DNA from: an uncultured Eubacteriales bacterium
GTDB lineage: Bacteria > Bacillota_A > Clostridia > Christensenellales > Aristaeellaceae
Assembly (NCBI GenBank): GCA_900313545.1
Contig: OMRS01000252.1
Location: 1 to 5,414 of the forward strand
Length of the DNA stretch: 5,414 nucleotides
Direction of reading: 5' to 3'
Below are positions 1-5,414 of the stretch, in pieces (position 1 is the stretch's first letter; every line of letters begins with the position of its first letter). A model generated the notes under the pieces. It ran no database searches, was not told the origin of the DNA, and worked only from the letters and a program-made list of their open reading frames with translations. A program made the position numbers and the translations under genes.

Positions 1-2
1 AA

Positions 3-305
3 ATCCTTACCTATAAACCACCTGGGACGATCACCCCGGCACCTTCTTCTGAATCGCCAAGGCGGATCATCCGTCCTTTACGGCACCCGTCCGTTTGGCC
101 CTCCGGACCGGTTTCCATCCAGGTTCTTTATCATTCTCTGAGCTCTTGCACCGGCAAGGGGTCCCGCCTGCCATTCCTGGAAGCAGGTTCCCGTTTCGTT
201 TCCCGGCAGAGCGCCCTTCCTCGGCCGTGCAGAAAGGGTTGTCGTATATGCCTTGCAGATGGACGCGTCTCTGGCCACTCACGGTTTTCCTTCAACGCGT
301 CATGA
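3..305 (+). other. Open frame entering from the left edge (possible gene 3' end, doubtful)
   Basis: This plus-strand frame stays open from the window edge for 100 codons and stops at TGA 303-305, six bases before the stop of the converging ABC gene. The translation is rich in Ser, Arg and Pro, has Cys residues near its end, and shows no motif I recognise. The pyrimidine-rich strand makes long open frames likely by chance, and two other plus-strand frames are also partly open here. There is no terminator after the stop. I record it only because an edge-truncated gene cannot be excluded. Confidence 0.1.
262..301 (-). repeat. Inverted repeat just after the ABC operon stop
   Basis: Perfect 7-base arms, GACGCGT at 262-268 and ACGCGTC at 295-301, are separated by 26 bases. 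It begins about 10 bases past the stop codon of the distal ABC gene. In the operon transcript it could form a stem with a large loop. No U tract follows it, so it does not look like an intrinsic terminator; it might be a 3'-end stability element or chance. Confidence 0.3.
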
Positions 306-311
306 TGTTCT

Positions 312-2129
312 TCAGGTGGCATTCCCTTCAAACTGGGTCATATACAGCTGATAGTAGTCTCCTTTTCTGGCCAGGAGCTGTTCATGGTTTCCAGTTTCAC
401 AAATATGTCCATGATCCATCACCACAATCAGATCCGCATCCCGGATCGTGGACAGCCGATGGGCAATAATCAGGCTTGTCCTCTCTTTCATCAGCTGCAC
501 CATGGCATTCTGGATATGCTGTTCGGTTCGGGTATCCACAGAAGACGTGGCTTCGTCCAGCACCAGAATTCTCGGGTAGCTGAGGAATGCTCTGCCTATG
601 GTCAGAAGCTGCCGCTGGCCCTGGGACAGACCGCTGCCCGCGCCGCTCAGTATTGTATCATATCCCTTTGCAAGTCCTTCCACAACCTTGTCACAATACG
701 ACAGCTTGGCAGCCTCCATCATATCCTCGTCAGAAATGGAGGGATCCGCATACTTGAGATTATGACGCACGGTGTCTGTAAAGAGCACCGTGTCCTGCAG
801 CACAATTCCCACCGCATCCCTGAGGCGGCTGCATGCGATCTCCCGGATATCCACTCCGTCCACTGTAATTCTTCCGCTGTCCACAGGATAAAACCGCATC
901 AGAAGGTTGACAATCGTGGTTTTTCCCGAACCGGTCGATCCCACCAGGGCGATCTTCCTGCCGGCTTCCACACGGAGATTGAAATCCTGAATCACGGGTT
1001 TCCCCGGGACATAGCTGAAATTCACATGCTCGAATTCGATGACGCCCCGGGTGACTTCAAAAGCTTCATTCCCGCTCTGGTCCTCGCTTTCATCATCCAG
1101 CAGTTCAAAGATTCTCTCCGCGCCTGCGAGGGCGGTCTGGATCTGTCCATACATCTGGGCCAGTTCATTGACCGGGCGTGAAAACTGCTTGGAATAGACG
1201 ATAAATGCGGAGATGACCCCCACTGTCATCTGTCCCCTGAGGGTCAGCAGGGCGCCAAAGGCAGCTACGATGACGAATGACAAGTTGTTGATCGTGTTCA
1301 TCAGCGGTCCCATGATGTTGCCCAGGATGTCCGCAAAGATCCCGGTCCTCCTCAGATCGTCGCTGGTTTTTTCAAAAAGGGCAATGGTCTCCTCCTGAAG
1401 ATTGTATGCCGTCACTGTACGGGAGGCCGTGACTTTTTCCTCGACGATGCCGTTGATTGCCCCAAGAAGCGTCTGTCTGCGGACATAGGCTTTCCTCATC
1501 AGGCGCGTCATTCCCCGGGTCAGGGCGACCGACAGAAATACCGTGACAAGTGTCAGAAGCGACATGGGCACGCTCAGTACCAGCATCATGGTCACGGTGC
1601 CCAGCAGGGTCAGAATACCGGAAAACATGGATGACAGGCTGCTGGAGATCACACTGGACACATTTTCCGCGTCATTGGTCATGCGGCTCATGAGATCTCC
1701 GTGGCTATGGCCGTCTATCGTTGAAACCGGAAGGGAAACCACCTTGTCAAACAGTTCCTTCCGAAGCCGGAAAACCACCCTTTGGGACAGTCTGGCAGAA
1801 AAGAATCCCTGAAGCAGCGTCATGACCCCATAGACCAGATAAGTCAGCAGCATGATTCCCAGGTATCCGGGAATCTCTTCAAAAGATCCCTGTACCAGAT
1901 CATCAATGACCTGAGACTGAAGGCGCGGCGCCGTGACGCCTGCCACCACCGCAAGGGTGACCGCTCCCGCCAGCAACAGGACATACCTCATCTCAGGGCG
2001 AAAATAGGCGAAAAGCCGGGCAGCGGACTGTCTTCCCTCTTTGGGCTTTTCCACCGGGGCTCCCATTCTTCCACGGTTGCCTCGACCAAACCCAGGCTGG
2101 GCAGAAGGAACCCGAACGGATTGACTCAC
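312..2129 (-). CDS. ABC exporter half-transporter, catalytic-site subunit of a heterodimer
   Basis: This 605-aa protein is a membrane-fused ABC exporter of the MsbA/multidrug type (ABCB-like; TM288/BmrD/LmrD-like partner). A Gly/Arg-rich N-terminal tail of about 30 residues precedes an exporter membrane domain with six predicted helices (near 48-68, 87-107, 162-182, 185-205, 270-297 and 300-315). The nucleotide-binding domain has A-loop Tyr373, Walker A GSTGSGKT (397-404), Q-loop Gln445, an altered signature LSQGQ (501-505), Walker B ending in Asp525 with catalytic Glu526, and switch His557. Its Walker A/B and His are intact; the signature is not canonical. The GTG start at 2127-2129 overlaps the upstream gene's TGA (GTGA) and follows AGGGGGAG at 2135-2142, so translation is probably coupled. 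An ATG at codon 22 is an alternative start, but it lacks this context. The pairing with the upstream subunit is strongly supported. The substrate is unknown: drugs, lipids or peptides are all possible. Confidence 0.95.
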   Translation of the reverse strand: MSQSVRVPSAQPGFGRGNRGRMGAPVEKPKEGRQSAARLFAYFRPEMRYVLLLAGAVTLAVVAGVTAPRLQSQVIDDLVQGSFEEIPGYLGIMLLTYLVYGVMTLLQGFFSARLSQRVVFRLRKELFDKVVSLPVSTIDGHSHGDLMSRMTNDAENVSSVISSSLSSMFSGILTLLGTVTMMLVLSVPMSLLTLVTVFLSVALTRGMTRLMRKAYVRRQTLLGAINGIVEEKVTASRTVTAYNLQEETIALFEKTSDDLRRTGIFADILGNIMGPLMNTINNLSFVIVAAFGALLTLRGQMTVGVISAFIVYSKQFSRPVNELAQMYGQIQTALAGAERIFELLDDESEDQSGNEAFEVTRGVIEFEHVNFSYVPGKPVIQDFNLRVEAGRKIALVGSTGSGKTTIVNLLMRFYPVDSGRITVDGVDIREIACSRLRDAVGIVLQDTVLFTDTVRHNLKYADPSISDEDMMEAAKLSYCDKVVEGLAKGYDTILSGAGSGLSQGQRQLLTIGRAFLSYPRILVLDEATSSVDTRTEQHIQNAMVQLMKERTSLIIAHRLSTIRDADLIVVMDHGHICETGNHEQLLARKGDYYQLYMTQFEGNAT

Positions 2130-3871
2130 AGCTTCTCCCCCTCTCCCTGCTGAGACCTGCAGATATCCTGATACACCGGACTGCAGGCAAGAAGTTCCTC
2201 ATGGGATCCCTGTGCCACAATCCGACCTTCTTCAAGAACCACAATCCGGTCCGCCGTACGAACCGATGCAACCCGCTGGGCAATCACGATCCGGGTCAGA
2301 TGCGCATAATCCTTCTTCAGTGCCTGGTACAGTGCCGCCTCGGTTCTCAGATCCAATGCACTGGTACTGTCATCCAGGATCAGGATTTCTCCGCCCTTGA
2401 GCAGAGCGCGGGCGATGGCCACTCTCTGCCTCTGGCCTCCGGACAGGCTCATGCCCCGCATGGCAACCGGCGTATCGTACCCTTCGGGCTGCTGGCGGAT
2501 AAACTCATCCGCCTGGGCGGCGGCAGCAGCCCGTATCATTTCCTGTTCATTCCGGGACCCTGCTTTGGTGATCAGGTTTTCTCGAATGGTTCCCGAAAAC
2601 AGTTCGCTCTTCTGCAGACAGATGGTTACTTTCTCCCGCAGCAGCACAGGGTCATAGGCGCGGACATCTTTTCCATCCACCAGTACCCTGCCCGCCGTCA
2701 CGTCATAAAACCGTGGAATCAGATGCACCAGCGTACTCTTGCCGCAACCTGTAGATCCGATCAACGCAACCGTTTCTCCCGGATGTATGCTCAGGGAGAT
2801 GTCATGCAGAACGTCCACGCCATTGTCCGCATAGGCAAAGCTCACATGCTCAAAGGTCACGGAGCCATGACTGCCGTCCTCTTTCGAACCGATCTCCTCC
2901 TGCCGGATTTCTGAGGGTGTATCCAGCACTTCCTGCAGGCGCCCCGCGGATGCCAGGCCGCGGGAAAGCGTCTGGAAAATCATCGCCAGCATCATCATGC
3001 CGTTGAGCACCTGGGAAATATAGGTAATCGCCGCCATCACCGTTCCCGGAGCTATGTCGCCTTCACTGACCTGGATGCTTCCCACATAGAGAATGCCCAC
3101 TACCGCAAGATTGAGAACAATATTCATGACCGGGCGAAGAAAGGAAAGCATCATCTGGACGTTGAACTGAGTATCCACCAGTTCCCGGTTGGCCTTTTCA
3201 AAACGGGCCTTCTCCGTCTTTTCCTGAGCAAACGCCTTGACCACGCGGATTCCAGCCACATCCTCCTGGATAATTCCGTTGAGCCGGTCCAGGCATTTCT
3301 GCAGCAGGGTGAACAGCGGGTTGGTCCGCCAGACGACAAATATGATATCGATCAGAATCACCGGGAACGCCACGGAGAGGATCACGCCGAAGCTGAGATC
3401 AAGGGACAACAGGGCTGCCGTTCCCCCGACAAAAAACATCAGACACCGCACCAGTCCCCGGATCAGCTGCATGATCATTTGCTGGAACTGTGTGACATCA
3501 TTGGTTACCCGGGTAATCAGGGAACCAACCGTAAAATCATCCGTCTGTTCGAAAGAAAAGTGCATAATCCTTCGAAAGCACTGTTTCCGGATTTCATTGC
3601 CGCACCCGTGTCCTGTGATGTTTGTGAACACTGCCGAGAGAATGCCAAACAATGCCCCGCCCATCACGACCACAAGCATCCAGATGCCTGTCCTGATGAC
3701 GAGCTCCATGTCCGGCACTCCGCCGCTGGACATTCCCAGAACGCCCTCGTTGACAATGGTAGCCATCATCCGGGGCTGCAGCAGGTCCACAAAGACCTCC
3801 GCCACCATGAACCCGGACGCCAGCAGCGCCCATATTCCATATCTGCGCAGATATCGAAAAAGCAGTTTCAT
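2126..3871 (-). CDS. ABC exporter half-transporter, degenerate-site subunit of a heterodimer
   Basis: This 581-aa protein is a fused membrane-plus-ATPase ABC exporter subunit (TM287/BmrC/LmrC-like). Six membrane helices lie roughly at 11-31, 62-85, 135-156, 160-182, 245-265 and 280-300. The ATPase domain has A-loop Tyr347, Walker A GSTGCGKS (372-379), Q-loop Gln420, canonical signature LSGGQ (476-480) and Walker B ending in Asp500. The next residue is Asp501 where catalytic Glu is expected, and Gln532 replaces the switch His. In known heterodimeric exporters these two changes mark the subunit that contributes Walker A/B to the non-hydrolysing site. The start chosen is ATG 3869-3871, behind AAAAAGGGGG at 3878-3887 (6-nt gap). 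The frame stays open upstream to an ATG at 3958, but that ATG lies inside the -35 box of the promoter and so would not be transcribed. First gene of the operon; the next gene starts within its stop codon. Confidence 0.95.
   Translation of the reverse strand: MKLLFRYLRRYGIWALLASGFMVAEVFVDLLQPRMMATIVNEGVLGMSSGGVPDMELVIRTGIWMLVVVMGGALFGILSAVFTNITGHGCGNEIRKQCFRRIMHFSFEQTDDFTVGSLITRVTNDVTQFQQMIMQLIRGLVRCLMFFVGGTAALLSLDLSFGVILSVAFPVILIDIIFVVWRTNPLFTLLQKCLDRLNGIIQEDVAGIRVVKAFAQEKTEKARFEKANRELVDTQFNVQMMLSFLRPVMNIVLNLAVVGILYVGSIQVSEGDIAPGTVMAAITYISQVLNGMMMLAMIFQTLSRGLASAGRLQEVLDTPSEIRQEEIGSKEDGSHGSVTFEHVSFAYADNGVDVLHDISLSIHPGETVALIGSTGCGKSTLVHLIPRFYDVTAGRVLVDGKDVRAYDPVLLREKVTICLQKSELFSGTIRENLITKAGSRNEQEMIRAAAAAQADEFIRQQPEGYDTPVAMRGMSLSGGQRQRVAIARALLKGGEILILDDSTSALDLRTEAALYQALKKDYAHLTRIVIAQRVASVRTADRIVVLEEGRIVAQGSHEELLACSPVYQDICRSQQGEGEKL
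2135..2142 (-). promoter_or_regulatory. Ribosome binding site of the distal ABC gene, inside the upstream gene
   Basis: AGGGGGAG lies 5 bases before the GTG start at 2129 and is made of the last sense codons of the upstream ABC gene (encoding Gly-Glu-Lys-Leu). It decides for the GTG start over the in-frame ATG 21 codons later, and it fits translational coupling that would help make the two subunits in equal amounts. Confidence 0.75.
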
Positions 3872-3877
3872 GCATTT

Positions 3878-3887
3878 CCCCCTTTTT
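3878..3887 (-). promoter_or_regulatory. Ribosome binding site of the first ABC gene
   Basis: AAAAAGGGGG on the minus strand sits 6 bases before the ATG at 3871. It is a strong purine-rich site and decides the start against longer in-frame options. Confidence 0.8.
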
Positions 3888-3901
3888 CCGCATTCCGGGC
3901 A

Positions 3902-3912
3902 TTGCCTGGCAA
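3902..3912. promoter_or_regulatory. Palindrome in the ABC operon leader, possible operator
   Basis: TTGCC-T-GGCAA is a perfect 5-base-arm palindrome. It lies about +12 to +22 from the predicted start point of the ABC operon, where a bound repressor would block transcription. The arms are short and do not extend further, so chance is possible. No regulator gene is in the window. Confidence 0.25.
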
Positions 3913-3929
3913 ACAATACTTCGCCAAAG

Positions 3930-3958
3930 ATTGTAGAAACACTTTGGTGCCATGTCAA
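3930..3958 (-). promoter_or_regulatory. SigA-type promoter of the ABC exporter operon
   Basis: Read on the minus strand, a perfect -35 box TTGACA (3958-3953) and a -10 box TACAAT (3935-3930) are separated by exactly 17 bases. Transcription would start near 3923, giving a leader of about 52 bases that contains the palindrome at 3902-3912 and the ribosome binding site. The match is 11 of 12 to the housekeeping consensus, which suggests a strong basal promoter unless it is repressed. Confidence 0.85.
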
Positions 3959-4028
3959 ACGGATTCTGTATCCTCCGAATCATCAAACGTATCTGCACCC
4001 CGGTTGTGCTCTGTCTTCACAAATGGCA

Positions 4029-4057
4029 TTGACATCATCTTTCCCTGTCGATAGAAT
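4029..4057 (+). promoter_or_regulatory. SigA-type promoter of the glycosyltransferase gene
   Basis: A perfect -35 box TTGACA (4029-4034) and a -10 box TAGAAT (4052-4057) are separated by 17 bases. The predicted start point is near 4064, giving a leader of about 76 bases before the GTG start. It points away from the ABC operon promoter; the two -35 boxes are 70 bases apart. Confidence 0.8.
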
Positions 4058-4080
4058 CAGGTCTAAACTCCGAATAATCC

Positions 4081-4125
4081 GCAGGAATCCCTTCTGGACA
4101 CGCCTTTCTTTCCACGGTTTCCTGC
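4081..4125 (+). repeat. Inverted repeat in the glycosyltransferase leader
   Basis: GCAGGAA (4081-4087) and TTCCTGC (4119-4125) form perfect 7-base arms around a 31-base loop. Inside the loop, TGGA and TCCA could add a short second stem. The structure would end 5 bases before the ribosome binding site. No riboswitch class is recognised, so a regulatory role is speculative. Confidence 0.25.
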
Positions 4126-4130
4126 ACTCT

Positions 4131-4138
4131 GAGGTGAT
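4131..4138 (+). promoter_or_regulatory. Ribosome binding site of the glycosyltransferase gene
   Basis: GAGGTGAT is fully complementary to the 16S anti-Shine-Dalgarno end. Measured from GAGG, it lies 5 bases before the GTG at 4140 and 8 bases before the TTG at 4143. It therefore places the start here even though the frame is open far upstream and no ATG is nearby. Confidence 0.8.
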
Positions 4139-4139
4139 T

Positions 4140-5327
4140 GTGTTGACCCGACTGGACCGTCTTCTCCATCATGCAGCTGAACGTGCGTGGAAGCCTCTGC
4201 TGCTTGGAACCCTCATTCTGCTTGCCTGCCTGCTCCGCGCATCCCTTCTGGATATCACGGATGACCATCTGGACTGGGGTGCTTACCTGTCCCCATGGAT
4301 CAGCCAGTACCGGGAACTGGGTCTTGCCGGTCTTGGACAGCAGATCGGTGACTACTATGTTCCCTATAACCTGATCCTTGCCCTCATCGCACAGTCTTCC
4401 CTTCCGTCCCATCTTCTGGTCGGTCTGGTGTCCTGCCTTTTTGAAGTCGGCATGGTTCTGGAGGTATTTTTCATCAGCCGGGACCTGTTTCATAAAACGC
4501 CGTTTCACTCTGCACTGATGGCGGTGTCACTCCTCTTTCTGCCTACGGTATTCATCAATGGTCCGCTCTGGAAACAGTGCGATGCCATCTTTACCTTCTT
4601 TACTCTTGCCTCCGTCCGGCACATTCTGTCTGATCATCCTCACCGCGGCCTGATTCTCCTTGGGATTGCCCTGTCCTTCAAGCTCCAGACGGCATTTATC
4701 TTTCCTTTCTTTGCTTTTCTCTACTTCAGGGAGCGCCGTTTCTCCATTCTTCATGCCCTCTGGGTTCCCGCAGTTTATCTGCTTTCAGGCCTTCCCGCTA
4801 TCCTGATGGGACGTTCTGTCACCTCGACCTATGGAACCTATCTTTCACAAATGCACGCCAATCGTGTCATGAACATCAATGCCATGAACCTCTGGGCCCT
4901 GATGCCGGATGCCTCGCCGCTGTATACCGCTGCAATCCTCCTGTGCATTGCACTCCTTCTGATTGTCTTCGGGGTCCTGTACCCGCGTCCCTCGATGGAC
5001 TCCCGTCACCTTGTTCTTCTGGCCGCCTGGACTGTGCTTACATGTTTTCTCATCCTTCCCGCAATGCATGAACGCTATGATTTCGCCGGACTGATACTGC
5101 TGTATCTGTGTGCGTTTGAGCATTGGACTCTTGGCATCGGTTTTATTCTTTTGGAAATGACTTCCTTTCTTGCCTATTCCATCTATCTCTGGAATACTCC
5201 TCTACCCGCACCGCTGCTGGCAGTTTTTGCCCTGGGGGCTTATCTGCTGCTCACCCACCATCTGGTGATGCCGGCTGCGAATACCTCGTCCACAGATCTT
5301 TCTTCCGACAATATTCCCTTTGATTGA
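4140..5327 (+). CDS. Polytopic membrane glycosyltransferase, Gpi18-like mannosyltransferase (GT-C type)
   Basis: This 395-aa protein has multiple hydrophobic helices from about residue 19 to 375 and resembles Gpi18-related mannosyltransferases (COG5542) and other GT-C enzymes. These move a sugar from a polyprenyl-phosphate donor to an acceptor on the outer face of the membrane. Supporting features: an acidic first extracellular loop after helix 1 (DITDDHLDWGAY, 38-49), where GT-C enzymes carry their catalytic Asp; LWKQCD (143-148), matching the usual W-x-Q-x-D pattern; FKLQ (180-183); the NAMNLWAL segment (247-254); and MHERY (309-313). The donor sugar and acceptor cannot be read from sequence. 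The C-terminal tail (about 380-395) is short, polar and Ser/Asp-rich. The start is GTG 4140; TTG 4143 is equally possible from spacing. The frame is open upstream for about 900 bases, but that part is antisense to an ABC gene and precedes the promoter. It appears to be monocistronic, ending at a terminator. Confidence 0.85.
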   Translation: MLTRLDRLLHHAAERAWKPLLLGTLILLACLLRASLLDITDDHLDWGAYLSPWISQYRELGLAGLGQQIGDYYVPYNLILALIAQSSLPSHLLVGLVSCLFEVGMVLEVFFISRDLFHKTPFHSALMAVSLLFLPTVFINGPLWKQCDAIFTFFTLASVRHILSDHPHRGLILLGIALSFKLQTAFIFPFFAFLYFRERRFSILHALWVPAVYLLSGLPAILMGRSVTSTYGTYLSQMHANRVMNINAMNLWALMPDASPLYTAAILLCIALLLIVFGVLYPRPSMDSRHLVLLAAWTVLTCFLILPAMHERYDFAGLILLYLCAFEHWTLGIGFILLEMTSFLAYSIYLWNTPLPAPLLAVFALGAYLLLTHHLVMPAANTSSTDLSSDNIPFD

Positions 5328-5363
5328 AATAATGCCCTTCCTGACCGGAAGGGCATTATTTTT
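5328..5363 (+). terminator. Rho-independent terminator after the glycosyltransferase gene
   Basis: A perfect 14-bp stem (5328-5341 with 5347-5360) encloses a 5-base loop TGACC. The 3' arm ends in, and is followed by, a run of five T (5359-5363). It starts at the base after the stop codon TGA (5325-5327). On the minus strand the tail reads TTATTTCAAT, so it could also stop convergent transcription, with less efficiency. Confidence 0.92.
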
Positions 5364-5414
5364 CTGTCACACTCAACATGCCGGGCTTTCTCACGCAAAT
5401 CCGGAACAGTTTCA
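5356..5414 (-). CDS. Possible 3' end of a convergent gene (partial, doubtful)
   Basis: On the minus strand one frame is open from the right edge through 18 codons (ending ...LSVTEK) to TAA at 5356-5358, inside the terminator stem. A gene converging on the glycosyltransferase and sharing its terminator would look like this, and the short sequence is compositionally unremarkable. It is too short to identify, and open frames of this size are common by chance. Confidence 0.2.
   Translation of the reverse strand, partial: KLFRICVRKPGMLSVTEK

Larger units (their letters stand above)
1..311. other. Region downstream of the ABC operon with no supported gene
   Basis: No frame here encodes a protein I recognise. 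The plus strand is pyrimidine-rich, which lowers stop-codon density and leaves several frames open by chance. On the minus strand (the operon's direction) a 71-codon frame begins with GTG at 282, preceded by AAGGA with a 5-nt gap, and ends at 67. Its product is Gly/Arg/Lys-rich, without recognisable motifs, and I do not call it. Small inverted repeats are present at 55-64, 63-73, 145-158, 167-187 and 262-301. No hairpin followed by a T tract is visible for transcripts leaving the ABC operon, so transcription may run on beyond the left edge or end by another mechanism. Confidence 0.5.

Noticed and set aside
67..282. A 71-codon minus-strand frame with GTG start and AAGGA upstream, following the ABC operon.
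   Set aside because: The composition is Gly/Arg/Lys-rich with no recognisable motif, and other frames on both strands are equally open here. The weak ribosome site alone is not enough.
384..1181. A 265-codon plus-strand frame.
   Set aside because: It lies entirely antisense to the ATPase domain of the distal ABC gene, whose motifs are intact. The product has no motif and no ribosome site was seen.
2201..2914. A 237-codon plus-strand frame.
   Set aside because: It is antisense to the conserved nucleotide-binding domain of the first ABC gene and is best explained as a shadow of biased codon use.
2126..3871. Asp501 and Gln532 as signs of a decaying pseudogene.
   Set aside because: The frame is intact, and these exact substitutions are characteristic of the degenerate-site subunit in functional heterodimeric ABC exporters.
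3872..3958. A 29-residue N-terminal extension of the first ABC subunit with a Cys-x-x-Cys motif.
   Set aside because: The upstream ATG lies within the -35 box of a near-consensus promoter, and a strong ribosome site precedes the ATG at 3871, where exporter homology begins.
3237..5327. A single 696-codon plus-strand open frame spanning the ABC gene antisense, the intergenic region and the glycosyltransferase.
   Set aside because: Only the part after 4140 has a membrane-protein pattern and a ribosome site. The upstream part is antisense to a well-supported ABC exporter gene, precedes the promoter at 4029-4057, and reads as a His/Arg/Ser-rich shadow.

Overview
The window looks like a chromosomal stretch from a moderately GC-rich Bacillota (Firmicutes), probably a clostridial or erysipelotrichial relative. 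The reasons are strong purine-rich Shine-Dalgarno sequences, SigA-type promoters with 17-bp spacers, GTG/TTG start use, and an intrinsic terminator with a U tract. This taxonomic guess is inference from sequence style only.

Layout from left to right. Positions 1-311 hold no gene I can support. They are the region downstream of an ABC-transporter operon, with several small inverted repeats and no obvious intrinsic terminator. Positions 312-3871 (minus strand) carry two overlapping genes for half-size ABC exporters (581 and 605 aa), joined by a 4-bp GTGA overlap. Positions 3872-4139 are a divergent intergenic region with two near-consensus promoters, one for each direction. Positions 4140-5327 (plus strand) encode a 395-aa polytopic membrane protein that resembles Gpi18-like/GT-C mannosyltransferases. 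A strong hairpin terminator follows at 5328-5363. The last 50 bases may hold the 3' end of a convergent gene.

How the genes work together: the two ABC genes very likely encode one heterodimeric exporter of the TM287/288, BmrC/BmrD and LmrC/LmrD type. The promoter-proximal subunit has Asp in place of the catalytic Glu and Gln in place of the switch His. The distal subunit keeps Glu and His but has the altered signature LSQGQ. Assembled head to tail, this gives one degenerate and one hydrolytic ATP site. The divergent glycosyltransferase would use a lipid-linked sugar at the outer face of the membrane. Whether it is functionally tied to the exporter cannot be decided from this window. I found no clear evidence of an undescribed system; the items worth a second look are modest.
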